From JAAYZH01 sp964479695 (GTDB lineage Bacteria; Bacillota; Clostridia; Saccharofermentanales; Fastidiosipilaceae): 64,000 nt of DNA. Both the position numbers and the translations under genes were made by a program. Below are positions 9,199 through 18,425 of the stretch, piece after piece. The notes beneath the pieces are model-generated. The model saw nothing but the letters and a program-made list of their open reading frames with translations. It made no database searches and was not told the DNA's origin. Within the stretch, counting starts at the first letter, position 1. Each line of letters opens with the position of its first letter. The stretch is taken from assembly GCA_964479695.1 (NCBI GenBank), contig CAYZSO010000004.1, forward strand, positions 87,227-151,226. The letters run 5' to 3'.

Positions 9199-10635
9199 TT
9201 GGCAGAAGCAAAAGCAACTCAAACTGCACCGGCATCAGATTTCGGGAAGAACGCGGTCATTCGCGTGGTAGGTGTCGGCGGCGGCGGATGTAATGCCGTA
9301 AATCGCATGATCGAGACAGGTGTCAAAGGAATTGATTTCATTGCGATCAATACAGACAACCAAGCACTGGAACGTTCGAAGGCAACCACCCGCATTAGAA
9401 TCGGTGAGAAACTGACTAAGGGCTTAGGCGCAGGTGCAGACCCGGATGTAGGCTCTAAGGCAGCAACAGAGAGCCGCGATGAAATTTCAGGCTTAATCCG
9501 CGGCACAGATATGCTCTTTATCACTGCCGGAATGGGCGGCGGTACCGGTACAGGCGGTGCACCTGTTCTCGCGCAAATCGCGCAAGACATGGGCATCCTT
9601 ACTGTAGGTGTTGTCACAAAACCTTTCCGCTTCGAAGGAGCTAAACGCTCCATGAACGCAGAGAAGGGTATCGAAGAACTCTCAAAATATGTTGATTCCC
9701 TTATTATTGTCCCCAATGATAAGCTCCTTGACATTGCCGACGAAGACACAACCGTCGACCAGGCGTTTGCTATGGCTGACCATGTGTTGCGTTATGGTAT
9801 CACCGGCATTTCCGACTTGGTTGCCGTTCCAGGTTTAATCAATTTGGATATGGCCGACGTTCGCCGTGTTATGACAGATGCCGGTATTTGCCATATGGGT
9901 ATCGGTCGCGCGCAAGGCCCTGATCGTGTGGAAGATGCCATTGACGAAGCCATCCACAGCCCGTTGCTGGATACCAGCATTGATGGCGCCCGCCGCTTGA
10001 TCGTGAACTTCACCGGCTCCAACATGAAGATCCGCGAAGTTTCCGAAGCTGCTTCTCTTGTGAGAGATTCCGCATCTCCGGACGCGGATATCATCATCGG
10101 CGCTGTGGTCGACGATTCTCTGGACGATGAAATCATGATCACCGTGATCGCCTCCGGGTTCGATAGTGTGCCCGAGATGGAAGCGGAAGAAGAGTCGGAA
10201 GCTGTGATAACCTCTACACCTTTCCGTAAGGCAGGTCAGCATACGCAAGTCAATTTCCGTAATGATGATCCGGTCCAGGAGCCTCGCCGTCAGCAGGCGC
10301 CGGCGCGTACCAATCCTTCGCAATATGATTACGAGCCGAATTACAATCAGAATTATGATGAAGAGCCGGCTTACCAGCCGTCTTACCAGGCCAATCGTCA
10401 GCCGGCACAGGAACCGGATTACAACAGGAATCCGCAATATAATCCCGAGCCGCAGCCGAATTACAGACAATCGACTCCACGGTATCAAGAACCCGAGCCC
10501 CGGCAGCAACAGCGCCCATCCCAACCGGCTCGCCAGAGCCGTGAGCGTGACCGCGAGCCTTCTCGCGAAGCGCAACCGGAGAAGAACAAGAACGGTCGCA
10601 TCTTGCCTTGGTTATTCAACGATAACGATAAATAA
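9199..10635 (+). CDS. ftsZ: Cell division protein FtsZ
   Basis: Tubulin-like GTPase that forms the Z ring. The globular domain (residues ~1-330) shows VGVGGGGCNAVNRM, the tubulin signature GMGGGTGTGGAPV and the T7 loop NLDMADVRRVM. It is followed by an unusually long (~130 residue) Asn/Gln/Tyr/Pro/Arg-rich linker with NYNQNYDEEP-like near repeats. The C-terminal peptide GRILPWLFNDNDK differs from the common IPTFLRR core, although a hydrophobic core (ILPWLF) remains. Initiation is at TTG 9199 with GGAAAGGGG at 9182-9190. No ftsA is present upstream. Confidence 0.97.
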   Translation: MAEAKATQTAPASDFGKNAVIRVVGVGGGGCNAVNRMIETGVKGIDFIAINTDNQALERSKATTRIRIGEKLTKGLGAGADPDVGSKAATESRDEISGLIRGTDMLFITAGMGGGTGTGGAPVLAQIAQDMGILTVGVVTKPFRFEGAKRSMNAEKGIEELSKYVDSLIIVPNDKLLDIADEDTTVDQAFAMADHVLRYGITGISDLVAVPGLINLDMADVRRVMTDAGICHMGIGRAQGPDRVEDAIDEAIHSPLLDTSIDGARRLIVNFTGSNMKIREVSEAASLVRDSASPDADIIIGAVVDDSLDDEIMITVIASGFDSVPEMEAEEESEAVITSTPFRKAGQHTQVNFRNDDPVQEPRRQQAPARTNPSQYDYEPNYNQNYDEEPAYQPSYQANRQPAQEPDYNRNPQYNPEPQPNYRQSTPRYQEPEPRQQQRPSQPARQSRERDREPSREAQPEKNKNGRILPWLFNDNDK

Positions 10636-10650
10636 GGGCAGTGCGAAATC

Positions 10651-11136
10651 ATGAAGTGCCCGGTATGTAACCAAAATAATGACAAAGTTGTGGATTCCCG
10701 TCCTGCAGAGGACGGGGCCGCAATTAGGCGCCGCCGCGAATGCCTCGCGTGCGGCGCTCGTTTTACTACTTATGAGAAGGTGGAACAACCTTCTCTGATT
10801 GTGGTGAAAAAGGACGGCACGAGAGAGCTCTTCGATCGGGATAAATTGATGAGCGGAATAGTCAAAGCCTGCATGAAAAGACCGGTGAGCTCTGCCCAAA
10901 TGGACGAGTTAGTACGCCAAGTTGAAGACAAATGCCGCAATTCTCTTGAACGAGAAGTGTCTTCAAACTATATCGGCGAACTGGTTATGGAGGGTCTCAA
11001 AGAATTGGATGACGTAGCCTACGTTCGTTTTGCCTCGGTTTATCGCCAGTTCAAGGATGTAGGCCAATTTATGACAGAGTTGGAGCGTCTCCTGGCTTCC
11101 CATAAGAATGCAGCGGATACCGAAGAAGAAACGTAA
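10651..11136 (+). CDS. nrdR: Transcriptional repressor NrdR
   Basis: Represses ribonucleotide reductase genes in response to dATP/ATP. The 161-residue product has the N-terminal zinc ribbon (CPVC and CLAC pairs) with the RRRRECLACGARFTTYE motif, then an ATP-cone domain (VVKKDGTRELFDRDKL onward). Length is normal. It follows ftsZ by 15 bases and is probably co-transcribed with it, a common arrangement in Clostridia. Its stop codon lies in the first of three GAAACGTAA copies (11128, 11148, 11176). Confidence 0.96.
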   Translation: MKCPVCNQNNDKVVDSRPAEDGAAIRRRRECLACGARFTTYEKVEQPSLIVVKKDGTRELFDRDKLMSGIVKACMKRPVSSAQMDELVRQVEDKCRNSLEREVSSNYIGELVMEGLKELDDVAYVRFASVYRQFKDVGQFMTELERLLASHKNAADTEEET

Positions 11137-11264
11137 GCTGAAACAGGGAAACGTAAGAAAAAATGAAGACACGAAGAAACGTAACAATTAGGAAAAAATT
11201 TGTTGCCGAAAACTTACGTTCTTTATTGGTAAAATGATTTATCAATTAAAACGTGGAGGGGCAT

Positions 11265-12017
11265 ATGGCTGGGCGTAAAATCCTTGTTGTTGATGACGAT
11301 CGTAATATTAATGAACTGGTAACCCTTTATTTCACAAAGGAAGGGTACGAAGTCGAATCCGTGATGAAAGGGAATGAAGCATTAGCTGCCTTCCATGAAT
11401 TCAAACCGGATCTGATCATCTTGGATCTGATGTTGCCGGGTATGGATGGGTATGATATTACCCGTGAGATTCGCAAAGAATCTCGCGTGCCGATCATCAT
11501 GCTGACCGCCAGAGGCGAAACTCTGGATAAGGTTGTCGGCTTGGAGCTTGGCGCGGATGACTATGTTCAGAAACCTTTTGAGCCCAAGGAACTGGTTGCC
11601 CGGGTGAAGGCCGTCTTGCGCCGAACCGAGAAAAACGGTGATTCGGATGAAGAAGTCTTGCCGGAGCGTATTGAGTATCCCGGTCTGGTTGTCGACAAGG
11701 GCAGTTATACCGTGGAAATCAACGGAACCGTTGTCGAAATGCCTCCCAAGGAACTGGAACTCTTGTTCTTCCTGGCCTCTCACCCGAATCGCGTCTATAC
11801 CAGAGAGCAGCTTCTGGGAAATGTCTGGGGCTATGATTTTTTCGGAGAATCACGAACGGTTGATGTTCATGTCAAGAGGATCCGTGAGAAAATCGATGCG
11901 GCAGGCGGCGATTTGCCGTGGGCCATTAAGACGGTTTGGGGCGTCGGCTACAAATTTGAAGTAGACACCGATGAATATGAGATCAATGATGAAGAGCCTG
12001 CGGGAGAAGAGAAGTAA
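11265..12017 (+). CDS. OmpR/PhoB-family response regulator
   Basis: DNA-binding response regulator of 250 residues. The receiver domain has acidic residues VVDDD, phosphoacceptor Asp in LIILDLMLPGMDG, Thr in MLTARGE and Lys in VQKPF. A C-terminal winged helix with WGYDFFGESRTVDVHVKRIREK follows. ATG 11265 is chosen over the in-frame GTG 11253 because GGAGGGG lies between them. The paired histidine kinase begins 41 bases downstream. Closest in character to PhoP/WalR/ResD types; its signal cannot be read from sequence. Confidence 0.93.
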   Translation: MAGRKILVVDDDRNINELVTLYFTKEGYEVESVMKGNEALAAFHEFKPDLIILDLMLPGMDGYDITREIRKESRVPIIMLTARGETLDKVVGLELGADDYVQKPFEPKELVARVKAVLRRTEKNGDSDEEVLPERIEYPGLVVDKGSYTVEINGTVVEMPPKELELLFFLASHPNRVYTREQLLGNVWGYDFFGESRTVDVHVKRIREKIDAAGGDLPWAIKTVWGVGYKFEVDTDEYEINDEEPAGEEK

Positions 12018-12058
12018 ACTCCCCGGCATCTTTCGCGAATACTAAGGAAGGGTAAGCC

Positions 12059-13618
12059 ATGGCCAAGCGAGGCGAAACGGATCGGGCGAAATCCTCTGAG
12101 AAAGGTACCCAGAAGAAGAAGAGAAGCCCGCTTCGCAGTTATAATATCCTATTAGCGGTCACCATTGTGGTGGCCTTTATTCTGTTAGCCATTGCCTATA
12201 CGAAACTTCTTTCGGATTCGCTTACCAGCGATCGGGTGCGTCTGATGAATCGTACGGCGGACTCGATTTTGCATAACAATATTTTGGAAACCGAGTTGAG
12301 CCTAGGCGGCAACCTCACGGAGGACACCAGGCAGAATCTTGGAGAAGCCGCCCACGTGTCCGGCTCTTCAGTCTGGCTCGTAAGGGCAAACGGCGAACTC
12401 ACGTACTATAGCGGCATCCCCAGGGCGGCCATTGGCAGCATTCGCATTCAGTCAAATAATCACTTATATTTACCGGAGCAGGTCGCGTCTCTCAGTGTCC
12501 CAGAGGGAGGCCTGACGTTCACCGGAGGAAATTTCTTAGGCGTTTTTCAGGACGGCAGGGGGAGTTGGCTCTCGATTGTGAGACCCCTCTATAACCGCAG
12601 CGGCTATATGATCGGAACCTTGCAGCTCCATGACAATTTGGATATTCTCACAGATTCAGAAAATAACATTCTGGCGGGGTTCTTCCTGGTCATGCTGGTC
12701 TCGGTCATTGTTGCAGTCTTGGTGATCCGCATTTATGCGAACCGAATGTCCCGGCCGATCGAACTTCTGTCGGAAGCAGCGAATAAGGTGGCCAAAGGCG
12801 ATTTTGGCACAAGAATCGATTACTCCGAGTACGAGGGAGATGTCTCCTATATGTCGGGGATGCCTGAGGGGGATCTCTTGAACCTCATGCAAACCTTCAA
12901 CCAAATGACTGAGCAGATCGAGCAGCAAAATCGGGAACAGCGAGATTTTATTGCGAGTATTTCCCATGATCTGAGGACACCACTTACTTCCATCGGCGGT
13001 TTCGTGACCGCGATTCTCGACGGAACCATTCCACCGGAGAAACAGGAGCGCTATCTTACAATTGTTCAGGATGAGACCAGACGCTTGAGTTCTCTCGTGG
13101 GTGAAATGAATGATGCAATTGCCTTCGACAAGAAAGAAACCCCGGTAGATTTCCAGAAGTTTGACATTCACGATCTGATCGCTCGCGTGATTTCAAGTCA
13201 GGAAGTCATGCTGAATGAAAAGAACATCAGTGTTCAAACCGACCGTGGCCCGCAGATGAGTCAGAAACTTTATGTTTTGGGCGATGAGACACAGATTGAG
13301 CGGGTTCTGTATAATCTAATCTCTAATGCCGTAAAATTTATTCCTCAAGACGGCGTAATTTCGATCAGTACGAAGGCTCAGAGCTCGGAACTTCTGGTCG
13401 TAACCGTTGAAGATAATGGACCCGGCATTGCGGATGAGGACTTGCCTCACGTTTTTGACCGCTTCTTCAAAGGCGACAAATCGCGCACTGACCGCAAAGG
13501 CTCCGGGCTGGGACTCTACATTTGCAAGCGAATTCTGGCCAATCACGGACAGGATATTTATGCGGGAAGAAGCCAGTTGGGCGGGGCGAAATTTGTCTTC
13601 ACGCTGCCTTTGGCCTAA
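12059..13618 (+). CDS. Sensor histidine kinase of the HAMP/PhoR-WalK class
   Basis: Partner of the preceding regulator. Membrane helices lie at about residues 30-50 and 202-225 and enclose a ~150-residue extracellular sensor region. A HAMP region follows, then HisKA with the H box SHDLRTPLTSIGGF and a HATPase domain with NLISNAVKFIP, DNGPGIADEDLPHVFDRFF and GSGLGLYICKRI. The start ATG 12059 has GGAAGGG upstream. The N-terminal 28 residues are Lys/Arg-rich. The sensed signal is not deducible. Confidence 0.93.
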   Translation: MAKRGETDRAKSSEKGTQKKKRSPLRSYNILLAVTIVVAFILLAIAYTKLLSDSLTSDRVRLMNRTADSILHNNILETELSLGGNLTEDTRQNLGEAAHVSGSSVWLVRANGELTYYSGIPRAAIGSIRIQSNNHLYLPEQVASLSVPEGGLTFTGGNFLGVFQDGRGSWLSIVRPLYNRSGYMIGTLQLHDNLDILTDSENNILAGFFLVMLVSVIVAVLVIRIYANRMSRPIELLSEAANKVAKGDFGTRIDYSEYEGDVSYMSGMPEGDLLNLMQTFNQMTEQIEQQNREQRDFIASISHDLRTPLTSIGGFVTAILDGTIPPEKQERYLTIVQDETRRLSSLVGEMNDAIAFDKKETPVDFQKFDIHDLIARVISSQEVMLNEKNISVQTDRGPQMSQKLYVLGDETQIERVLYNLISNAVKFIPQDGVISISTKAQSSELLVVTVEDNGPGIADEDLPHVFDRFFKGDKSRTDRKGSGLGLYICKRILANHGQDIYAGRSQLGGAKFVFTLPLA

Positions 13619-13662
13619 GGACACAGCGGAGGCGCACCCGGAGGACACAATAACGGAGAACT

Positions 13663-14328
13663 ATGGAGAGAAGACCTACAGGAAAGAAATTGGCTCGAAT
13701 TGTCACAGAAAGGCTCGTGGAACTTTACGGTGAACCGGAAACAACGCTCGATGATCGTGATGATCCCTGGCGTTTGCTGGTTGCTGCGATTCTCGCCGCT
13801 CAATGCACGGATGAAAGGGTGAATCAAGTCACCCCCGCTCTCTGGGCAAGGTTCCCGGAAATGAAGGATCTGGCTCAGGCGCTACCTTCTGAAATCGAAC
13901 CTTATATCCGAAGCACAGGTTTATTCCGGAACAAGGCCAAGAACATTCACTTGGCTGCCCGCTATCTCCTTGAGCACCACGATGGCGAAGTGCCGGGAAC
14001 CATGGAGGAGCTCATCCAAGTGCCCGGAGTCGGGCGCAAAATTGCCAATTTACTCCTGGGCGATATTTTCGGCGTTCAGGCAATTGTTGTAGATACCCAT
14101 TGCGGGCGCCTCTCCAGGCGAATCGGTTTAACGAATGAGAAGGATCCGGCCAAAGTCGAAGCCGACCTCATGAAGGTTGTACCCGAAGATCAGTGGATCA
14201 ATTGGGGACATATGATGGTCACTCATGGCAGAGAAGTATGTTTGGCGAGGACGCCTAGATGCGAGTCTTGTGTTTTGGCCGATGTCTGCAAAGAAGGTCG
14301 CAGAATCATGAGAGCCAGGGGGGACTAA
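13663..14328 (+). CDS. nth: Endonuclease III (DNA glycosylase/AP lyase)
   Basis: Base-excision repair enzyme that removes oxidised pyrimidines. In its 221 residues the helix-hairpin-helix ELIQVPGVGRKIANL carries the catalytic Lys, and VVDTHCGRLSRRIG supplies the catalytic Asp. The C terminus has the [4Fe-4S] cysteines C-x6-C-x2-C-x5-C (CLARTPRCESCVLADVC). recG starts two bases after the stop, so the pair is likely co-transcribed. Confidence 0.96.
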   Translation: MERRPTGKKLARIVTERLVELYGEPETTLDDRDDPWRLLVAAILAAQCTDERVNQVTPALWARFPEMKDLAQALPSEIEPYIRSTGLFRNKAKNIHLAARYLLEHHDGEVPGTMEELIQVPGVGRKIANLLLGDIFGVQAIVVDTHCGRLSRRIGLTNEKDPAKVEADLMKVVPEDQWINWGHMMVTHGREVCLARTPRCESCVLADVCKEGRRIMRARGD

Positions 14329-14330
14329 TT

Positions 14331-16427
14331 ATGGAAGGACCCGCCCGCGACCGACCGGTAACGACGATCCAAGGTGTTTCACAAGCCAGAGCCAGGCAGC
14401 TCGCCAGATTGCAGATTGAAACGGTGGGCGAGCTCGCAGGTCATTTCCCCCGGAGATATGAGGATTGGACATCGATCCAGGCGATCACCGAGCTGCAAGA
14501 CGGCACAGATGGTGTGTTTTTGGGGCAAGTGCAGAAGGTTCCGACACTCGTGCACCATGGCAATCGGAGTATTCTCCAAACCGTTTTGCGTGACACAACC
14601 GGCGCCATCAAAGGGGTTTGGTACAACCAGCCTTATTTCCAAGACAAATTGATTCCCGGGCAGATTTACTTGTTTCGTGGGAGGGTCAAACGGCAAGGCA
14701 GTTTGTTTGTGGTGAATAATCCGGCCTTCGAGAAACAAGAAATTACGGAGTTTCCCGAAGCAGGCGTTCCGGCTTCGGCAGTAGCCAATGTGTTTGTCAG
14801 GCCGGTTTATCCGACAACGCAGGGACTGGGGCAAAATTTACTTCGCACCTTGGTTGACCGCGCCTTGGCCCTGACCCTGCCGGAGCTGGCCGAGACCTTG
14901 CCTTCAGCTCTTCGTAAAACCTATGAAATGCCCGACCGGGTCTGGGCGTGGAGTCAGATTCACCACCCGGATCAGTTGGAGAACTACCGGCTCGCGAAGA
15001 GACGTCTGGCCTTTGATGAGCTTTTGATGTTGCAGATGGGTCTTCGACTCAGCAAGGCGGAGGGACTCAAGAGGCCAGCGGTCCCTCTGGGTTTGGCAGA
15101 GAACAAGGCTGCCTTGCTTGAGCTGAAAGAAACGATCAATCGACTGCCCTTTCCTTTAACTTCCGACCAGAAGAAAGCCGTGGGCGACATCCTGCGCGAT
15201 ATGGAAAAACCGGTCGCCATGAATCGCCTGATTCAAGGGGATGTCGGCTCGGGCAAGACAATCGTGGCGTTTCTGGCCATGCATGCCGTCGTCTTATGTG
15301 GAAGGCAGGCGGTGATGATGGCCCCGACCGGAATCTTGGCGAACCAACATGAAGAGAGCTTAAGGAAGCTCTTGCCGGAAATCCCCGCCGAAAGGATCGC
15401 TTGCCTTACGGGTCAGCAGACCGCGGCTCAGAAACGTGACATCTATCAGAGACTCGCTTCAGGCGAAATTATGTATTTAATCGGCACCCACGCCGTCTTG
15501 CAGAAGGGTGTGGACTTCCGTTCCCTGGGCTTAGCTGTGACAGACGAGCAGCATCGCTTCGGTGTTAAACAACGCCTTCGTTTGATCGAAGAGGGGGAGA
15601 GCCATGTCCTGGTCATGTCGGCCACGCCGATTCCGCGGACGCTTGGCCTGATTGTTTACGGTGACTTGGATGTTTCCGTCATTGCCGAGAAACCGCCCGG
15701 ACGTAAACCGATCCGAACCTACACAGCAAGGTCAAAAGACCAGCCGAGACTACACGCCATGATTCGCAAAAATGCAGCGGCAGGTCTTCAAACTTATATC
15801 GTGACTCCGATGGTCAACGAGAATGAGGCAAATGATTTGCAGTCTGCCGTCGAACTCTATGAGCAGCTCGCTACGCAAGATCTTACCGACCTCAACATCG
15901 GACTGCTCCATGGCCAGATGAAAGAAAAAGAGAAGAATCAAGTCATGGAAGCCTTCTTGGCAGGTCAGATTCAGGTTTTGGTCTCAACGACCGTCATCGA
16001 AGTCGGTGTCGACAATCCGAAGGCCACCCTAATGATCGTCATGAACGCCGAGCGCTTCGGCCTGGCCCAGCTCCATCAGCTTAGAGGGCGCATCGGCCGC
16101 GGCAGCGCAGAGTCAATCTGTGTTCTGCAAAGTGACGTCGGCGAAGGTCTCGCCAGGGACCGCCTGGTCGCGCTATGTAAGAGTGAGGACGGCTTCGAAA
16201 TTGCCGAAGCAGACTTGAAGCTCAGAGGGCCCGGAGATTTCTTCGGTACAAGGCAGCACGGTCTCCCCACATTCAAAATCGCGAACCTCTATGAAGACCA
16301 AGAGCTTCTGGCGATGTCGAATGAGGCCGCCTCGGCGATTTTGGCCGAAGACAGCACACTCGGAGCCTACAAACATCAAGCACTTCGCGAAGAAGTCACG
16401 CGATTCATGGCCGGGAGGGAAGCCTGA
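14331..16427 (+). CDS. recG: ATP-dependent DNA helicase RecG
   Basis: Branch-migrating helicase for stalled forks and Holliday junctions. The 698 residues show an N-terminal wedge/OB region (LAGHFPRRYEDW), Walker A GDVGSGKTIVA, motif II DEQHRFGVKQR, motif III MSATPIPRTL and motif VI QLRGRIGRG. ATG 14331 is preceded by GGGGGGA. The longer open frame back to 14259 is just nth in another frame and was rejected. The stop overlaps the rsmD start. Confidence 0.97.
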   Translation: MEGPARDRPVTTIQGVSQARARQLARLQIETVGELAGHFPRRYEDWTSIQAITELQDGTDGVFLGQVQKVPTLVHHGNRSILQTVLRDTTGAIKGVWYNQPYFQDKLIPGQIYLFRGRVKRQGSLFVVNNPAFEKQEITEFPEAGVPASAVANVFVRPVYPTTQGLGQNLLRTLVDRALALTLPELAETLPSALRKTYEMPDRVWAWSQIHHPDQLENYRLAKRRLAFDELLMLQMGLRLSKAEGLKRPAVPLGLAENKAALLELKETINRLPFPLTSDQKKAVGDILRDMEKPVAMNRLIQGDVGSGKTIVAFLAMHAVVLCGRQAVMMAPTGILANQHEESLRKLLPEIPAERIACLTGQQTAAQKRDIYQRLASGEIMYLIGTHAVLQKGVDFRSLGLAVTDEQHRFGVKQRLRLIEEGESHVLVMSATPIPRTLGLIVYGDLDVSVIAEKPPGRKPIRTYTARSKDQPRLHAMIRKNAAAGLQTYIVTPMVNENEANDLQSAVELYEQLATQDLTDLNIGLLHGQMKEKEKNQVMEAFLAGQIQVLVSTTVIEVGVDNPKATLMIVMNAERFGLAQLHQLRGRIGRGSAESICVLQSDVGEGLARDRLVALCKSEDGFEIAEADLKLRGPGDFFGTRQHGLPTFKIANLYEDQELLAMSNEAASAILAEDSTLGAYKHQALREEVTRFMAGREA

Positions 16428-17005
16428 TGCCCAGAGTGATTGCCGGCAAAGCGCGCGGTACCCAGCTGAAAACACTCAGCGGTGAAAAAACCCGGCCTAC
16501 GGCGGATCGGACGAAAGAAGCAGTCTTCTCGAGCCTCGGAAACCTTGTCACGGATGCTAGGGTCTTGGATCTCTGTGCCGGAAGTGGACAACTAGGTATC
16601 GAAGCACTGAGCCGCGGGGCAAAGTCCGCGGTTTTTGTTGATCAAGCAGCGCCTGCGTGCGCGGTGATCCGGGAAAATCTTCAGAGAACACATCTAGAGG
16701 CGCAAGGGGAAGTCATTTGCCGCGAGCTGATTCGCACCGTGAAACAGCTTCTGCAAGATCAGCAGGAATTTGATCTTGTGTTCTTCGACCCGCCTTATGC
16801 GAAGGCAGGGGAGCTCCTTGCGCCTTTGGCCAGAAGTTTAGCAGAAGGACTCCTGGCGGCAGCGGGCGTTCTTATTATGGAAGAGTCTTCAAGGGAGTTT
16901 ACCGCACCCCAGAACCTTCCTCTGACCTGCCGCAAGCGCAGCCGCTACGGTGCCGCGATGATCTCATACTATGTGAGACCGGAAGAAAGCTCTGTGCTAG
17001 AATAG
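16427..17005 (+). CDS. rsmD: 16S rRNA (guanine(966)-N(2))-methyltransferase
   Basis: SAM-dependent methyltransferase of 192 residues acting on 16S rRNA. Visible motifs are the N-terminal RVIAGKARGTQLKTL, RPTADRTKEAVFSSL, SAM motif I VLDLCAGSGQLGIEAL and the catalytic DPPY motif (LVFFDPPYAKAG). The ATG overlaps the recG stop (TGATG), indicating coupling. In many Firmicutes rsmD sits next to coaD; here a FemAB-type gene lies between them. Confidence 0.94.
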   Translation: MPRVIAGKARGTQLKTLSGEKTRPTADRTKEAVFSSLGNLVTDARVLDLCAGSGQLGIEALSRGAKSAVFVDQAAPACAVIRENLQRTHLEAQGEVICRELIRTVKQLLQDQQEFDLVFFDPPYAKAGELLAPLARSLAEGLLAAAGVLIMEESSREFTAPQNLPLTCRKRSRYGAAMISYYVRPEESSVLE

Positions 17006-17060
17006 GAATGATTTTCGGGTAAGTTGCCCGGTTTAAGGCAATTTCTTGGAGGGGTGAAGA

Positions 17061-18308
17061 ATGAGTTACACAGAGGCGGAGTTGAAACGCCATAATGATT
17101 TTATTCTGCAAAATCCATTCGGCAGCTACTATCAGACCACTTGGTTTGCAGAGACGAAGAAACTATTGGGTTATCCCACATACCTTTTACATGATCTTGA
17201 AGATGAGAGCGGCGCGGTCGAGAGTTCGTATTTAGCTTGGCTAAAGCCGATCCCCCACACGCCTTTCTCCTACGCCTATGTTCGCACGGGTTTTACGTTG
17301 GATTACGACCGCCCGGATTGGGAAGAGGTTCTGCAAAGACTCTGGCAGGCATTCCTGGCCGATTGCCATTCACATAAGATCATTTATATGCGCTTTGACT
17401 TACCGGTTCCGGACACTCGCCGGGATGTCTACGATTGGTTTGCTGCCCATGGGGTGAAGCAGAAATCCCTGGCCGATGACACGCAGCAGACCTTCTTCCG
17501 TTTCCGCGCGTACCTTGATGTGTCCGGCACGATGGAAGAGTTTCTGACCCGCTTGCCGAAGAAGACCCGCTCTCAGATTAACCGTACGGAGAAGTTCGGC
17601 CTCAGTTTCGAGGAAGGTTCACTCGATGATTTCGCGGACTATTACGCCATCCGCAAGGAAACAGCCCTTCGTGACGGCATCGCCTTGGAGCCGGAAAAGT
17701 ATCTTCGTGAGCAGTACCGCATTCTGCTTGATTCTCCCATGGCGAAGCTCTATTTTGTTCGTCTTCAGGCGGCCAAAGCCCTAGAACTCCAACAGATCGA
17801 GAAGGATTCGCTGGAGAAGAAGCTCGCCCGCATTCGTCAAAATCAGAATCCGAAACAAAATCAGATTGATGAACTGGAGAGCCAGCTTCAGAAAGTTGAG
17901 GAACGGATGGCGGAACTGCGGGCTTTGGCCCAAGAATACCCCCGAGGCTTGATGCTGAGCGGCTGCCTAGTCTTCACGGGCGGCGACCCCGCGGAATACC
18001 ACCACGCTTGTTCCAGCGACAACCACCGCGATTATCTGCCCAACTACTTCATGGTGAAGAATGTGGTCCGCCTCGCCCAAGAGAGTGGTGCGAAATGGCT
18101 CGACATGGGCGGAACCGGACCTGATTCTATTGAATCGGGCTTGTCAAGCTTCAAGAAGAACTGGGGAACGACGACTGTGGGCCTCTCCGGCGACATGGAG
18201 TACAGCGTGAATAAGGTGCTGGGGCAGGCATTTGGTAAACTATTGTCGAATCGGGAAGAGAAACGCCGCCAAAATCACGGGACTTCCGGCGCAGGTTACG
18301 AAATTTAG
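17061..18308 (+). CDS. FemAB/FemX-family peptidoglycan bridge aminoacyltransferase
   Basis: Likely adds an amino acid from aminoacyl-tRNA to the stem peptide of lipid II. Two GNAT-like halves are recognisable, with the family segments FGSYYQTTWFAETKK, LTRLPKKTRSQINRTEKFG and KNWGTTTVGLSGDM. Between them an antiparallel coiled coil (about residues 235-290, IEKDSLEKKLARIR to EERMAELRAL) corresponds to the tRNA-synthetase-like arm of FemA. The length of 415 residues is typical. TTGGAGGGG precedes ATG 17061. Which residue it adds cannot be told. Confidence 0.88.
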   Translation: MSYTEAELKRHNDFILQNPFGSYYQTTWFAETKKLLGYPTYLLHDLEDESGAVESSYLAWLKPIPHTPFSYAYVRTGFTLDYDRPDWEEVLQRLWQAFLADCHSHKIIYMRFDLPVPDTRRDVYDWFAAHGVKQKSLADDTQQTFFRFRAYLDVSGTMEEFLTRLPKKTRSQINRTEKFGLSFEEGSLDDFADYYAIRKETALRDGIALEPEKYLREQYRILLDSPMAKLYFVRLQAAKALELQQIEKDSLEKKLARIRQNQNPKQNQIDELESQLQKVEERMAELRALAQEYPRGLMLSGCLVFTGGDPAEYHHACSSDNHRDYLPNYFMVKNVVRLAQESGAKWLDMGGTGPDSIESGLSSFKKNWGTTTVGLSGDMEYSVNKVLGQAFGKLLSNREEKRRQNHGTSGAGYEI

Positions 18309-18425
18309 CCTGGCCAAGGAAAGCGAAAAGCCGGCGAAAAGCAGGCGAATGGATAATTTGTCATTTCCAAAGCACCCGAATAATGGTAGTATTACAAAAT
18401 AATTACGTTAAAGGAGGACAAGCGT

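Noticed and set aside
9835..10575. 246-residue - strand frame
   Set aside because: Antisense of ftsZ, including its repeat-rich linker; Arg/Leu/Ile composition is typical of a shadow frame.
14259..14330. N-terminal extension of RecG
   Set aside because: The extra 24 codons overlap nth in another frame and lack a ribosome site; ATG 14331 has a good one.
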